From Blasia pusilla (taxonomy: Eukaryota > Marchantiophyta > Marchantiopsida > Blasiales): a stretch of DNA of 64,000 bases. The notes under the pieces were generated by a model. The model was given only the letters and a program-made list of their open reading frames with translations, had not been told where the DNA came from and did not search any database. Of this stretch, positions 21,243 through 32,794 are shown piece by piece (positions within the stretch are counted from its first letter, which is position 1; every line of letters starts with the position of its first letter). Location: positions 56,606,001 through 56,670,000 of the forward strand of contig CM114271.1 of assembly GCA_050084515.1 (NCBI GenBank), written 5' to 3'. The translations under genes were made by a program, and so were the position numbers.

Positions 21243-22037
21243 GTAATAGTAGGCGGCTGCTGCTGAGCCGCATATGAAGGCGCAGGTCTCTGTGGCACGG
21301 CCTCCCGGTATCCTCCCTGAGCTTGTGGTGCCACAGTCGACCTATCTCGGAGTCCACGTTGCTGCACTGGTGGTGCAGACAATCATGACTGCTCTCGCCC
21401 AAAACCCATGGTGGCTACGCTCTCCTCCGCCATGTTGCGCTCAATGTTCTCGGCGGTCCTACAAACATCTCTCAACGTAGGGGAGGTGTTCATAAGAAGC
21501 ACCCCCTCCCGCACGCGTGTCCACAGGGTCCGGTCCAGCAACGCGTACCATGACTGGATAGCCTGAGCCTCTGTCACCCCTTGAGTGACGTTGATCAACC
21601 GGCGCAAGCGAGTGTAAGCCTCACGCAAACTCTCACCCGGGCGCCTCTGGAAGTCGTGGATGCTCCGCAACTTCTCCGTCCGTACCCCCTGGTAGCTCGC
21701 CCTCAACTCAGCAAAGAACTCAACCACAGGGTTGAACCTGGGACAAACCCGACTAGACGGTGCAAACGCTCCCGTTGCGAGTGACTCCTCCTAAAACGTC
21801 ACTAGTGGAAGAGGCAGTAGCCTCTCCTGACTCCTCCTCCTCATCTGGGAACGGCTCCATCCATGACACATAATGTGGGTCATAGTAGAGCCTCCACGCC
21901 TCGATCTCACATGCATATCTCTGAGAGAACTCATGGTAATCGTCCATGGGCGCCCCCTCTAAATGCTGGAACATACCGTTCCATGCTGTAAATGGGTTGA
22001 ACTCTCTAGAGTTCTGGACTACCGGGAGTAGCACCAA
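21140..22037 (-). pseudogene. Copy A gag and zinc knuckle
   Basis: The frame 21,383-21,727 holds the retrotransposon gag domain: FFAELRASYQGVRTEKLRSI, ESLREAYTRLRRLINVTQGV and DRTLWTRVREGVLL. The upstream frame 21,753-22,037 gives the N-terminal part (FTAWNGMFQHLEGAPMDDYH). The zinc knuckle at about 21,241 reads CWSCGGAHHQR but lacks the last Cys of C-x2-C-x3-H-x4-C. Copy B keeps that Cys in CWTCGWAHRQRDC. Gag would form the virus-like particle. Frameshifts separate the parts. Confidence 0.8.
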
Positions 22038-23923
22038 CTCCTAAACTCGCTATAAAATCGTGCAACTCAATCGTGCCCCTCATGGACCTAAAAACCTCCT
22101 TCGGTCCTCTACCCCGTCGTCCATCTCAAACGCCCAGGCGGGCGTCATTGAGATGGACGATGATTTCGTATGAGGTCGAGGTGGTCCCTCACGTGGAGAC
22201 CCTCGGAACCTCGCGCCACTCGCGTAAAACCTCTAGAGCTACTCTCGGGTTCACCACATCGCCTCTCAAAGTCCTGAACAGACTCCGTGATGACCCTCGT
22301 GCCCCTCTCACCTGATCACTCTGAACCTCGTGAGGAATCCCTCAATCACTCATCCCAAACATGCGGCACTCGATCTACACTCTCTCTCCCCGAGACGTGT
22401 AACGTGCGGCAACACGCGGCGTGGTACGGCAAATCGACCAGGCTATCATCTCATCAACAACCTACCCTCAACTCCCGGACATCCCACACGGTCTATGTCC
22501 CTAAACCATACTGAGAAATGATGCTCTCAACATCCACACACCCAATATCCCCAAATAAATCCCAGAATCCCTCACAGGTGTAGGGTAAAGGACCAGAATG
22601 GGTAACCTGAACACATGTCAATGTCGCTCCTCAGCAATTGCAAATCTTGACCCAAACTCGATCGTGGAGACAACTCCTCCAATCAGCAAGTCATACTCCT
22701 CCCGTACTGAGGCTGCTCAAAACTCCTCGATAGACGATGCGGTCCCGGTGAACAGTGCGGCGTTGCGAGCGCACGGAACGGCATGGCCCTCGATGGTGGG
22801 ATGCGGCACTCGGTGGCATACCCTCCTCAATCAATAATAATCCCACACTCTGCTCCACAATGACGGTGCGGCTCCGCGATCGAGACGGTGCGGTGCGGCC
22901 ACGAGCGGCACGGCGCGGCAATCAGCGGCGTTGCGGCTCGGGCGTCCGCCACCAAGACGATACTCGATCGTCGTCGAGCGGCTACCAATCACAACAAAGC
23001 AGCATGAAATCAAAACTCAAACACCATAACCAGAGGTCATCTGCCATCACTGGTTGACGAAGAAACTACGATGACGGTGGCGGCCAAAACAAAGTACGTG
23101 GTGGCGACGCAAGTCAAGGAATCAATGAACGTCGTGGAAGACCCTCCACTCCGTAATGGCGGCAATTGCACCCAAAGGGTGGACAATGGACGGTGGACCG
23201 TTGACAGTGACGGTTGACCGCTGATGATGACGGCCGACCGATGACGGTGATGGTTGACCGTCGACGGTGACCGTTGACCGTTGATTGTGATGGTTGACCA
23301 TTGACAGTGATGGTTGACCGTCGACCGTTGATGGTGACTATGATGGTGACGACCGCCGCCGGTGTGGCGGCTGATTTAGGGTTTGCACAATTTAACCCTA
23401 AAAATCACCTAGCAATGGCAGCTTTACAATATTGACCATAACTTTTTGCTCGCAACTCCAAATTGTGCATATTTGTTGCACAGCGTGCACAACTTTACGA
23501 TCTACGCCAGCATCAAAAAATATTTAGAATCGGACATTTCAGTAAAAACTGACGGGGACTGTCGTAAAGCCCAATGTCTCTTTCTCCTACACAAAATTCG
23601 GCAGCGCTCCCGCGCTGATTTCTCCCAACAAAAATGTAACATCTGTAAAAATACAAATCAGCAAGCTACATGGTGCTCCCGAGAGCACCAGCATGGGGCA
23701 ACCCGTCCCCATACTCAATCCCTATCAGAAATTGGGCAGTGCTTCCGCGCGCCACTCTTCCACACGAAAAATCGGCGAATGCAAAGAATAATGAAAGCAA
23801 CCCTTGCTCCGGTGAGCACTCCCATGAGCGGCTAAACGGGGAACACGGTTCCCAACTGCAAAAACAGCGAGTGACCAGCGAGCTCCCCCATGAAGCTCTC
23901 TCACTCTCTCATTCTCTCTTTGT
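22038..23923 (-). other. Copy A leader between A1 and gag
   Basis: About 1.9 kb without a convincing long frame. In element sense it starts CAAAGAGAGAATGAGAGAG, right after A1. It then includes the GGTTGACC repeat block. Near-identical sequence is found in copy D at 52,906-53,378 and 63,177-64,000, so the whole stretch belongs to the element. No tRNA-complementary primer site starting TGG is seen adjoining A1. Confidence 0.7.
23186..23345 (-). repeat. Degenerate GGTTGACCGTTGA-type tandem repeat in the leader
   Basis: Units of about 9-24 bp built from GGTTGACCG, TTGACAGTGACGG and related words run through this block on the plus strand. The same block, reverse-complemented, flanks the insertion point of copy C in copy D (53,275-53,378 and 63,177-63,215). 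Confidence 0.8.
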
Positions 23924-24436
23924 AAAGTAAGATCCAATCTCTCTCTCCACCATCTCACACCATAGCTCTCAAAGGTGTGCACTCTCTCTCATGTCAAACC
24001 AAACCCACTCTCCTAATGAGAGGCTTGGGTTACACTCACAAGGCAAGGTACCATAGTTCCGCCGCCTCATGCCAAGAGCTTCAACAAAGAGAGAATGAGC
24101 TCTCAAGTTCTCTCTCCTTGAGGTATACCCCTCCCCTCTCCCAAGCTCTCTCCATGGTAACCTATTCTCCCAAGTCACCTTCTTGGCTCTTGACCTGATG
24201 TAGGAGGTCAAGGGCCACTTACCAAAAATAGTAAGTCGATCATATACTCAAAATGGTACTTACCTAAAATAGTAAGTTCCTCAATATGGCTCCAAATGAG
24301 CCGAAATAAATGGGAAACTTGCTATCTCAGGTTTCCAAGGGCCTCAGCAGGTCGCCCTTGACCTACTGGGCGTGTCCGCCACTACTCATGAAGGCGCTCT
24401 ATTAGATCTCACCGATATATCCTAAAAGACGTGACA
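23924..24436 (-). repeat. Copy A, A1 repeat (513 bp, element 5' terminus)
   Basis: A duplicate of 15,048-15,560. In element sense it starts TGTCACGTCTTTTAGG and ends GGATCTTACTTTA, then CAAAGAG of the leader follows. No B repeat lies next to it, unlike an ordinary 5' LTR. The two hairpins recur at 24,217-24,236 and 24,258-24,277. Confidence 0.92.
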
Positions 24437-25046
24437 AAACTTTTTAATTTCATGAGTTTATATGGAATATTGGAGATTTAAAGTTTAGGGAGTTGAAGTG
24501 GGAATAAAATGATATAGATTATGTCACATTAAATTTTTGTTCTCATAAGGATTTTTTGAAAAATTGTGACTAATTTTATTCAACTGCTAATGTAAGGTAA
24601 GAGTTTTAAGATGGGGGGAAATTCGGGGGGATACTAAAATAATTTATCAGGTCCTTTATGGACCCTGTGAGGAAACCCATAGTTGCTCCATTTAACCACA
24701 GTAGGAAGACTACTTTGATATTATTTTTTCTCAATTTCATAGATGGTTGCTTAAATTTACCTTTGTTAAGTTATTTGAGTTAAAAATTAAGTGTGCAAAT
24801 CTCTATAGACTTTCCTATAAATGTTTTTGGATATGTAGATCAATATTTCAATTATTTTTGATAATATTTTGGAAAGTTGATGATTTGCATTACTTTTCAC
24901 ATATGAAAATTCTCTTCCAAAAACATGATGGTTTTGGGTCATACTTTTGTCCAGTCCTTCATTTTGTCCAAAAGTTCCTCTAAAGAATGCATAATCCCTC
25001 CCTCCAAAAATAATTTTGAATACATATAATCAAAGTAGGTTTAGGG

Positions 25047-25077
<31 letters not shown>

Positions 25078-28000
25078 TGCATTTGAAAATTTTCTTGTCT
25101 GCAAATATGAGTAAAGAATATAGTGTAGAAATGTCTAGAGGGAGTAGCACAATCACGTAGACCTTTGGTGGGCCTTCATACATAAATTGTTTTTTTTTTT
25201 CTAGCTTCTCATAATGTCCAAGTTCGATGTGCAATGCACACGCTCTCCAAATATTTCTTATATACATTCACTTGTCTACTATAGCATGTAGATTTAGACC
25301 CTATAGAAAATTTATAAATTAGCCGGAAGTTGTCCAATCCTTGAACTACATATGGTCACTTTGACTTGTTCGAAAAGGATCAAACCATCTCTCCATAAGC
25401 AGTATATAACACTAATTCCAAGACCTATTATTACAATCTCTAGGACTCCATGGATGCCCAAGAAGGGAGAATGGAAATCGGTTAAAACAAGTCCCAACAA
25501 GAGTGAAGAGAAATCCCACTTGGATTCCACTGTACTTGTTATCCTTTATATATGATGATCCTCCATAAATATAAAACCTAGCATGTCGATGTTTACATAG
25601 GGAGCAACTAACATACATGATTTTGGGGAGGGGGCAAATCAAATATATTTTTTCATTTTTTTGGGATACTATGTTGTGTATTTTTGGAAGGGGATAAATG
25701 AGTAAAAGTTTGCTCACCTAAGAGTGAAATTGACTCGAACCTCCAAATTTTGAATAACCATTCCTCCTCATCTGTCCCCTAATAGAAGATATTGACATAT
25801 TCCCCCTCATTATCAAATAACCAAAGTTGCCCATATGAAAGATACAAGGTTCTTATCCTTCTTGCAGACATTGTTTGAATGCAAGTTTAAATGTAATGAG
25901 TAGATTATCAACGGTGATAAGAAGTGAGCAACACATAATATCTATCCATAATAGAGTGGAATTCGGCCTCGCGCCTATTCATCCTTGGGTTAAGCCATGG
26001 AAGGTGAGAGTCGAGTTAAGCGGTGAGGGACACTTAGACAAAAAAATGAGTGCAACACCTGAATTCAAACACGACCTGCAGTTCTACAGGGAAATGAGTT
26101 GCCCATCGTGCTACAGTCTCCTCCACAACAGTAAAGAGAAAAAAAATTAACCTTATTTTACAGCACAATTTTGGAGAGGGATCAGAGTTAACTAGCCCAA
26201 CCTATGGTTAGAAAACCCGAGGATGAATAGGTGCGAGGGAATCCGGGAAGGAAAGTCATAAACGGTTCTAATCATGTCATATACGGTTCTCATCATCCAT
26301 TCAAAAGAAAACTTCGATAATGATCCATTCGAAGGCATGCTGTATGCACACAAACAAGGACACTCCATATGAATGCAACCTAGCTAAGGGGTCGGGTTCC
26401 TTGAGGGGAAAAGCCGACCATAGTCGTTTTACTATTATGTTTAGGATGGGGTCAAAATATTGCAGTTCTTGGTTAGGGTCCTTACTACATCACGTATCAT
26501 GGCACATTCATTCGTGTGAGAGAGAAATTTCAACACCGCACCCACCTTCATCTTCCTAGGATCGACACCTACTTGAATGAACATCCGAATCTAGATCTCA
26601 CATATGGACAATATTTAATTTTTACATCTCTATGAATGCACACACCTTCCAAGAAAAACAACGAAAAAAAAGGATGAAAAAGCCATAAAAATACAAGCAA
26701 GGGAACTCCGAGAGTAAGGGACACCTTTGATGAAGAGACAAAGGGAAAGAGAGAACCTCCTTAAAAGAGGAAGGAATTTTACGTTTGGGCAGCGTTTGAG
26801 GTGGCGATGCATTCACTGTAGCTTTGCTTGAACTTCACGCCATCTAATAATGCCAGCATGGCAAGTCCCCCGAAGCTCGGCCTTATCTCTAAGGAATAGG
26901 TACAAAGAAATGCGAAAGGAAAGAAGCGAAAAAGATGAGACAGGCGCCAGAAGAGTGCAGCGATGCGGGCCAAGTACTTGCAGATAACCGTGTCGTGTCA
27001 CCGGCATCAGAACGACAGCCCGACACTTCGTGTCGAAACCCGACTAGCGGACGACCACTAGCCTCTCTCAATGATCGGCGGTACCTCAGATCGCTCGTAC
27101 ACGTGCCTCTCGTTGGAAATCCCGATCTTGCTTTTTTCGGTAATCTTTCTCCCGCCACAAAAAAAAAGCGAGAGAGGGAGAGAGGACTAAGGACTGCGGA
27201 CTTCGTGCGCAGGACTTCGACCGCTCTCGTGCATGGAGGGGGTCATCACTTCCCGCCATTATACTGGCCGTCCAGTCAAACTTCAGGCTTTATCCGGATG
27301 CACGATAAAATCGGTCCCATCCTTTTGGATAGATATGCACTTAGAGAGTGCAACGGGGAGGGGCTCTTTACCATACGGACTAGGAGCGCCCGTGATACGC
27401 ACCCTTATCAGTTGTATTAGCAGGCGTTTAGGCGCTAGACTAAGTGCGATACACAAATTATGAAAAATTGGGAATTTTTTCATTATTCATTGTTATTGCA
27501 TGAATGTGCTATTGTTTATGGCCTTTACAAGTAAGTGTGAAATTTAATCCCTCTTCGTCTTCACAGTTTTTCTGTTCTAAATAGGAAGGCTATCCATGTC
27601 GACATGCCGCCTGCATGTTACAAGAAGATACGTGGAAGCCAAAACACATTCGGGCGGAGTTTCCGCCGCCGTTTGCACTTCGTCCGCTCATTCATTCAAT
27701 GCTTATATGTACTCACCGGAAACCTTCTGCGCTATTTCATTGTGATTCTCGATGATCAATCCGTGTCTCAACCCTCTGAATGGCTTTCAGATTTTATACA
27801 TCTATACTATTATTGGCAACCCCACATGCATAATAGAAAAAAATAGTGATAGAATAAGACAAAATAGGAACATGGTTTAATTTTCCCTCCCATTCATAAT
27901 ATGCGGAGAATAAGCTCGAATGTTGCTAGGGGGGGAATATATGCACCCGTCATAGGAAGTTATGTTTTTTTGGTGGGGGCGGGGGTTGTGTTCTTGGATT
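24437..28000. other. AT-rich to mixed DNA without recognised genes
   Basis: Short frames on both strands only. The stretch includes a TA microsatellite (listed separately). From about 26,880 to 27,430 base composition is more GC-rich, with clustered restriction-like CG dinucleotides, but no coding signature was recognised there. Confidence 0.4.
25050..25074 (+). repeat. (TA)n microsatellite
   Basis: An uninterrupted run of about 12 TA dinucleotides between TTTAGGGTTT and GCATGC. Confidence 0.95.
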
Positions 28001-28021
28001 TTATTTCCGTAGTGGGGTTTA

Positions 28022-28049
28022 CTACGCACAAAAACTCTTTTGTGCGTAG
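28022..28049. repeat. Perfect 12-bp inverted repeat (hairpin)
   Basis: CTACGCACAAAA, a 4-base loop ACTC, then TTTTGTGCGTAG. No T-run directly follows on either side, so a terminator role is not suggested. The word resembles subterminal repeats of some plant DNA transposons, but no complete element was found. Confidence 0.8.
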
Positions 28050-30400
28050 CACGGGTATGCTAACTAGTTTTTGCATATTTTTGTAGTGTCTTCTCCACTA
28101 TGTTGTTGCCGTGGAAACTAGGGTATGGACTTCCCATTAATCATGGTTTGACGTCTGCAGTTTGCAAGGTTAGCTATCATCTTTTTTTTATATTGATTTC
28201 CGCATCATAGATGCCTATCTACTTTGTATCTTTCCTTTGCTTTGCTATCAATTTGTTAACATTTGATTGGAAGGATACCATGCACTATAGCACACTTGAT
28301 CCTAGCAAGAATGGACTTGGAATGGGGCCCTACTCGCTTCACATCTTGCTTTTGGTATAGTTCAAATAGGCATTATAGCATAAATAATGTCACAATGCAC
28401 TTCTGGAACTGCCCTATTTAAGGGCCGCCACTACTAAAACATGCTTGTGTAAGCTACAACACTTTGTGAAGATGGATTGTAGCTTGGATATCCTCCTCTC
28501 TCACCAATACTTCTTGATGCCTTTGATTTTCGACCAGTTTGTAAACTTAGGTTCTTCATTCGTTGTGGCTTTGGTGATGTTATAGTATTAGAGCTCCACA
28601 ACAATAATTGTGGCTGGAACATTCCTATTTTTGTCAGTTCAAGTAAGGTTTAAGACTTTGCACTCAAATCGCCATAGAAATTAGGGTAAATCTTCATTTT
28701 TAGCAATTGTACAATGTGGTCGGTGAGTGACTCAGTCAAATACTGCCAAGCACCTTAATAGATTGTGATGAATAATCAAATCTTGTGAAATTGTTGGACC
28801 TTATCCCTTATGGCTTGATTATCTCCTCTACGATGTTCTAACTTCTTTTCTAAATATAGAATAGTTCTTTTTTCATCTGCAAGTAGTATCTTCACAGATC
28901 CTCACTTGAGTCACTTCCACCTCCATTTGCATTGTTCCTTGCATGGCCTCTTAATTTGTTGATGGCTTACATTCACCTTTATGTATAGTATAATTGGTAG
29001 TGTTCAGACGTTGCATTCACTTCTAAAGCTTAGGGTATTTGTAATGGTATAGCTTAAAAGCGGTAGATGTTTGTGCATATAAATACATCAATTGACAAGA
29101 AGATGTTCTTGCTTTTGATAACTAAGTTTCCTTCATATGCCAATTTATGCAAGTGAGGTCACTATTAATTTTCTCTGCACTTCAAGTACGACTTACGTGC
29201 ACTATCCAAATAACGCACCATTACTTTGTTTTTGTTTCCTTCACATTTTACTATGTCCTATATTCGTTTCTTCCTTCTTCATTTTTTGCTGAAGCTTTGT
29301 TAACGTTTATATATCTAGTATTTTTGTACTTCATTGATTCCTAATAATTTGAAGGCCCTCATAATCTCAACCGCAAGTGTATAGAATGCTTTGTGGTATC
29401 CTTAATTCTGTCAAAACATATAAAATTGGTGTAATCGTCTCTTTTTTGTGTAGCCATAAAAGCTATTACTTTTCATTGTTCATGAACAAGTGTAATGTGT
29501 TTATTGTAGACTCGGCTTGCGATATAAATTTTCAGCAATTTTAGCTGAGGTAGTACTACATAAGGGAATTTTTTCCTGCTCATAACTAGTACTCATTTAT
29601 TCTAGGGACAATAAATAGGAGCCTATTACCTTCTGCATATTTGTCACTCAAAATACTTTTGTCCAAATTCTAGACATGTTCTTAATCCTCGTATGTCGAT
29701 AAAAAAGTTCATTACTAGTCTTCAACAACTGATGGTCCCACGTTGATAAACAAACTTTTTCCCCAACAATTTCATATCCATAACCAAGTATTTCTATGTA
29801 ACAAACCATAATTGCAAGTCAACATAATATTTTGCCTATTCTCACTATATATAGGATTCCTTAGATTGTAGCCATTTCCTAAAGTTCTTGTTTTCAAAAC
29901 AAGGAAGAGTAAATAGACTAGCATGAGCCTCTACCTATTATCAGTTTGGATATTATTGTCCAGGTTGTAACCATCTCCTAAGTCCTCCATCTACCACTAA
30001 AGTAGGTCATTACTATCCTTCAACATTTTAAGTCCAAATCTCAAAACAAATTTCTTCTCCATTATCCTCTAACCATTTCCAAGAGGCCTCTATATGAGAG
30101 GTCAACCATTTCCTATTAATGCAAAAGACCTCCATGTCAAAAGCTATCAAGAAAGACTTTGTCAAGATTTTCCTTATGTTAATGTATGAAATTTTTTGCA
30201 AGTTGTACCTATCTCTTAAGCCTAAAATACGAATCTATTCCTTTCTACCCTAAGCATTTTCTCCATATAGTATTCTTGAGTTGGACAAACATGGCAATGA
30301 ATAACGATATAAGAAAATTAGTTGAAGATAATTATGTATATAAATTTCCTACTAGAACTAAACCAATAACATATATTAGATCACCCAAAAAATCAACAAA
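28050..30400. other. AT-rich DNA without recognised genes
   Basis: Only short frames with no recognised domain. Many T-rich tracts give an intron-like look, but no exons could be assigned. Confidence 0.4.
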
Positions 30401-31970
30401 GAAATCCTAGCATTAGATAAAAATCGATTAGCAATACAAAGAAAGACCACCTCGAGAAAAGTTGCACAATGTAGAAAATAACAGTGCTTACCATATTGCA
30501 ATGACTGGTCATTTGTACATCACTATTTATTTAAATGGAAGAATATAGGCTCCTCTACATCTTTGTATATGCTTAAGTCTACAACATATCCACCGTATAC
30601 AGCGTGCAATGAATTCCTTAAAGATTACATCATACCAAAGCTAGATCACTTCCACGTTTGTGATGTATGTACCTCAAACCAACCATGCACTAGCTTCAAC
30701 ATGTACATGACACCATCTTAAATTATGAGTATTCTTAGTGTTAATCCAGTTGAACTACAACCTTTATCTATAATGGATTTCAGGATAGGTGTTGAAAAAT
30801 AATTCAATGGCTTTCATAAGGGTTTCCTTAATATGATATCCTTTCTTGACTCATCGCTTAATTTTAAGAGCCCTATATCTACAACTGATACAAAAATTTC
30901 AATAATTGCATAGGATATATTTTTAAGAAATCTTTAGATCAATAGATTATAGAAAGATTACAACGCACTGATAGAGTTACCAAGCCCTTTCACTCGCCTT
31001 GTTATGCTTCCATTTGCAACCCTCAAAAGCATAGTGAATCGATCTCAAGAGAAGGGTCAAATAACTCATAGTATGAGTTATGATCCTTACCATCCTAATT
31101 TAAATATCTTTCATGATGTACCCTATATATTACTTATTCAAAGACGTACATCTATGGATATCTCTGAAAATGGTAGTATTATATTATGTGCATACGTGTA
31201 TGTATGAGAAAGTTTGCTTAGAGAGAATATTGGTAAGTCTCTAGACCCACTTCTTACTATAGAAACGGGATGATTTCTATTTTTATTTCCTTATCTTTAT
31301 GGTTATTTCACTATCCAATCCAACTTCCCAATGTTCGGATAGTAGGACCCTAAAGTTTATACTTAGCAAAGAATAAGACAAACTACATAAATAGAAACTA
31401 GATCTCAACGAGAGAGATTTATATTCTCATCTATCCAAATATTCTATAAGACAAATTCTAGGAAACCCGACTTGGCATGGAAAGCACTTAAAAGACTTAA
31501 AAGCCGTGGTCGATATACAGTGCATGCCTCATTTTTTTCCTTACATTGACATTCGATAAGATCTTAGAAACACGATGGATTAAATTCATTGATATGGAAG
31601 CCTTGCTAAAGAAGATTAACCCCACTTTCACATGGCGAGACGCTTCTGCTGAGTATGCATAATTATTTCACAACAAGCTGCATTCTTTTCTCAATCAATT
31701 TATATTTAATGGACCGCATCTACTAGAAGAATGAGTAATTACTTGCTGTAATCTGAGTTGCAATATAGGGGCAATCTTCATTGTTACAAAATAATATGAT
31801 TTGAATGCTCAGATGTAGACTTGAAAACCTCTGAGATATGTACATACATTCCAAAAAGCCTCATGAAGTTCTAATATCCTATTTCTCAGACTCTCCTATG
31901 GAAGCATTTCACATTGTGCTAACTTATGGTTTGTGAAACAAATTATTTAAATGTAAGGATGGTTCTTCTA
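30400..31970 (+). pseudogene. Unrecognised decayed reading frame
   Basis: One plus-strand frame (the frame of position 30,602) reads like protein for about 1.5 kb with roughly 25 stops. The best preserved pieces are ACNEFLKDYIIPKLDHFHVC with DVCTSNQPCTSFNM behind it (two CxxC-like pairs), and the 68-codon piece at 31,004-31,207 (LPFATLKSIVNRSQEKGQ; SYDPYHPNLNIFHDVPYIL). The composition (few stops for AT-rich DNA, ordinary amino-acid mix) suggests an old coding sequence. I could not match it to a family. Transposon or integrated viral origin are possibilities only. The 5' and 3' limits are estimates. Confidence 0.3.
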
Positions 31971-32031
31971 TTATTCAAAAAAATAAAAATAAAAACCATA
32001 CTATTGTCTTGGCTTTTCTACACGCTACCGT

Positions 32032-32166
32032 GGTGTAGCGATATGTATGCGCACGACATACATCGATGGTCACATCTACACCACACAACACTGATCTTCC
32101 CCACACACGGGTCGATCCACACATGTACAAAAATCAACTCATACATATACATGGAGATCACACAAC
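32032..32166 (-). repeat. Copy B terminal B-type repeat, with inverted tip
   Basis: From 32,059 to 32,166 the plus strand (TACATCGATGGTCAC onwards) parallels the inner part of the B repeat of copy A. The outer 27 bp (32,032-32,058, TGTAGCGATATGTATGCGCA and so on) match the tip of B in inverted orientation. A single B without A2 would result from recombination between B1 and B2. The inversion is a separate event. Confidence 0.55.
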
Positions 32167-32178
32167 CGCCCCCCTAGC
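32167..32178 (-). promoter_or_regulatory. Copy B polypurine tract
   Basis: The plus strand reads CGCCCCCCTAGCT, identical to the tract of copy A. The element strand is AGCTAGGGGGGCG. Confidence 0.75.
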
Positions 32179-32242
32179 TGGCAGTTGGATCCCCCCAACT
32201 CCAGATAGAAAATATCACATCTCTCTAACATGACCTACTACC

Positions 32243-32794
32243 CTATACACATCTCGGACACATCCATCGTCCAGTGGGAACCACATCAAGAGGGGGGGTT
32301 AGACATGACATATGCCACCCTCGAGAACAACCATCACATACCAACATGGTGGCTACACCCCTCCCAATTCCGCACAACATACACCTCAAGCCTGCACGTA
32401 CCACTGCCAAGCTCGGATCCACCGTCCCATCTACGTTCGGAAGATGACATGGCACACAATTTCGCACATGATCCTTCCAAACCATACCATCCCGTCCCTC
32501 CAACATGAGGACTCCGGTCGGTAATACCTCGCGCACACGTAGGATCGTGCGCCCTGCAGTGACATCTAGCGTCGTGGGTGCCGCATGTTGTAAATACACG
32601 TAATCTCCAAGTTGAGAACTCATAATCCCTGGACGATGGGCACGTGATTCAGCTCTCGCCGCATCTAATAACATAGCAAGTCCCAACCAAGACCTCACTT
32701 GATACACACTCGTCATCACACGTGCACGAGTGTCTCCCAACAATGGCACGTTCTCCAAGATGTACGTTGGAGAACATGTCTGACTCTCCTGCAA
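32243..32794 (-). pseudogene. Copy B fused frame: methyltransferase motifs VI-VIII joined to integrase barrel and PHD finger
   Basis: A single open frame of 183 residues. Residues 11-55 are methyltransferase (YILENVPLLG, the motif VI Glu-Asn-Val; SRAHRP, the start of motif VIII). From residue 63 it is integrase C-terminal barrel (GDYVYLQHAAPTTLDVTA), and residues 138-182 are an intact C4HC3 PHD finger (CMLCG, VCDGC, WHMSC, WMCPRC; 32,249-32,383). The joint at about residue 55-62 removes the methyltransferase C-terminus and all of RT, RNase H and the integrase core, yet keeps the reading frame. It is the only PHD frame in the window with every zinc ligand in a long uninterrupted ORF apart from copy A. 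Confidence 0.8.

Larger units (their letters stand above)
14920..24436 (-). mobile_element. Copy A: gypsy-type retrotransposon with methyltransferase, PHD finger and split direct repeats
   Basis: A full-length element in minus orientation. Its outer ends are TGTCACG (at 24,436, element 5' end) and ...CACGACA (at 14,920, element 3' end). In element sense the order is A1 repeat, leader with GGTTGACC repeats, gag, zinc knuckle, protease, cytosine-5 methyltransferase, RT, RNase H, integrase, PHD finger, polypurine tract, B1, 2 bp, A2, B2. The flanking 4-mers are GAAC (left) and AAAC (right), 3 of 4 identical, consistent with an old 4-bp target duplication. Every domain is recognisable and the catalytic RT, RNase H and integrase residues are intact, but frameshifts and stops separate the domains. 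It is therefore recently competent but now dead. Confidence 0.85.

Noticed and set aside
22691-22921. Arg/Ser-rich frame in the copy A leader
   Set aside because: Compositional product of GC-rich leader DNA; the matching segment of copy D (63,480-63,720) does not keep the frame.
23186-23345. CRISPR-like array in the repeated GGTTGACC block
   Set aside because: Units are degenerate, unequal and lack unique spacers; the context is a eukaryotic retrotransposon leader.
14920-24436. Classification of copy A as a DIRS/Ngaro tyrosine-recombinase element because of its split repeats
   Set aside because: The frame after RNase H encodes a DDE integrase with HHCC module, a protease is present, and the flanks suggest a 4-bp target duplication. 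No tyrosine recombinase text was found.
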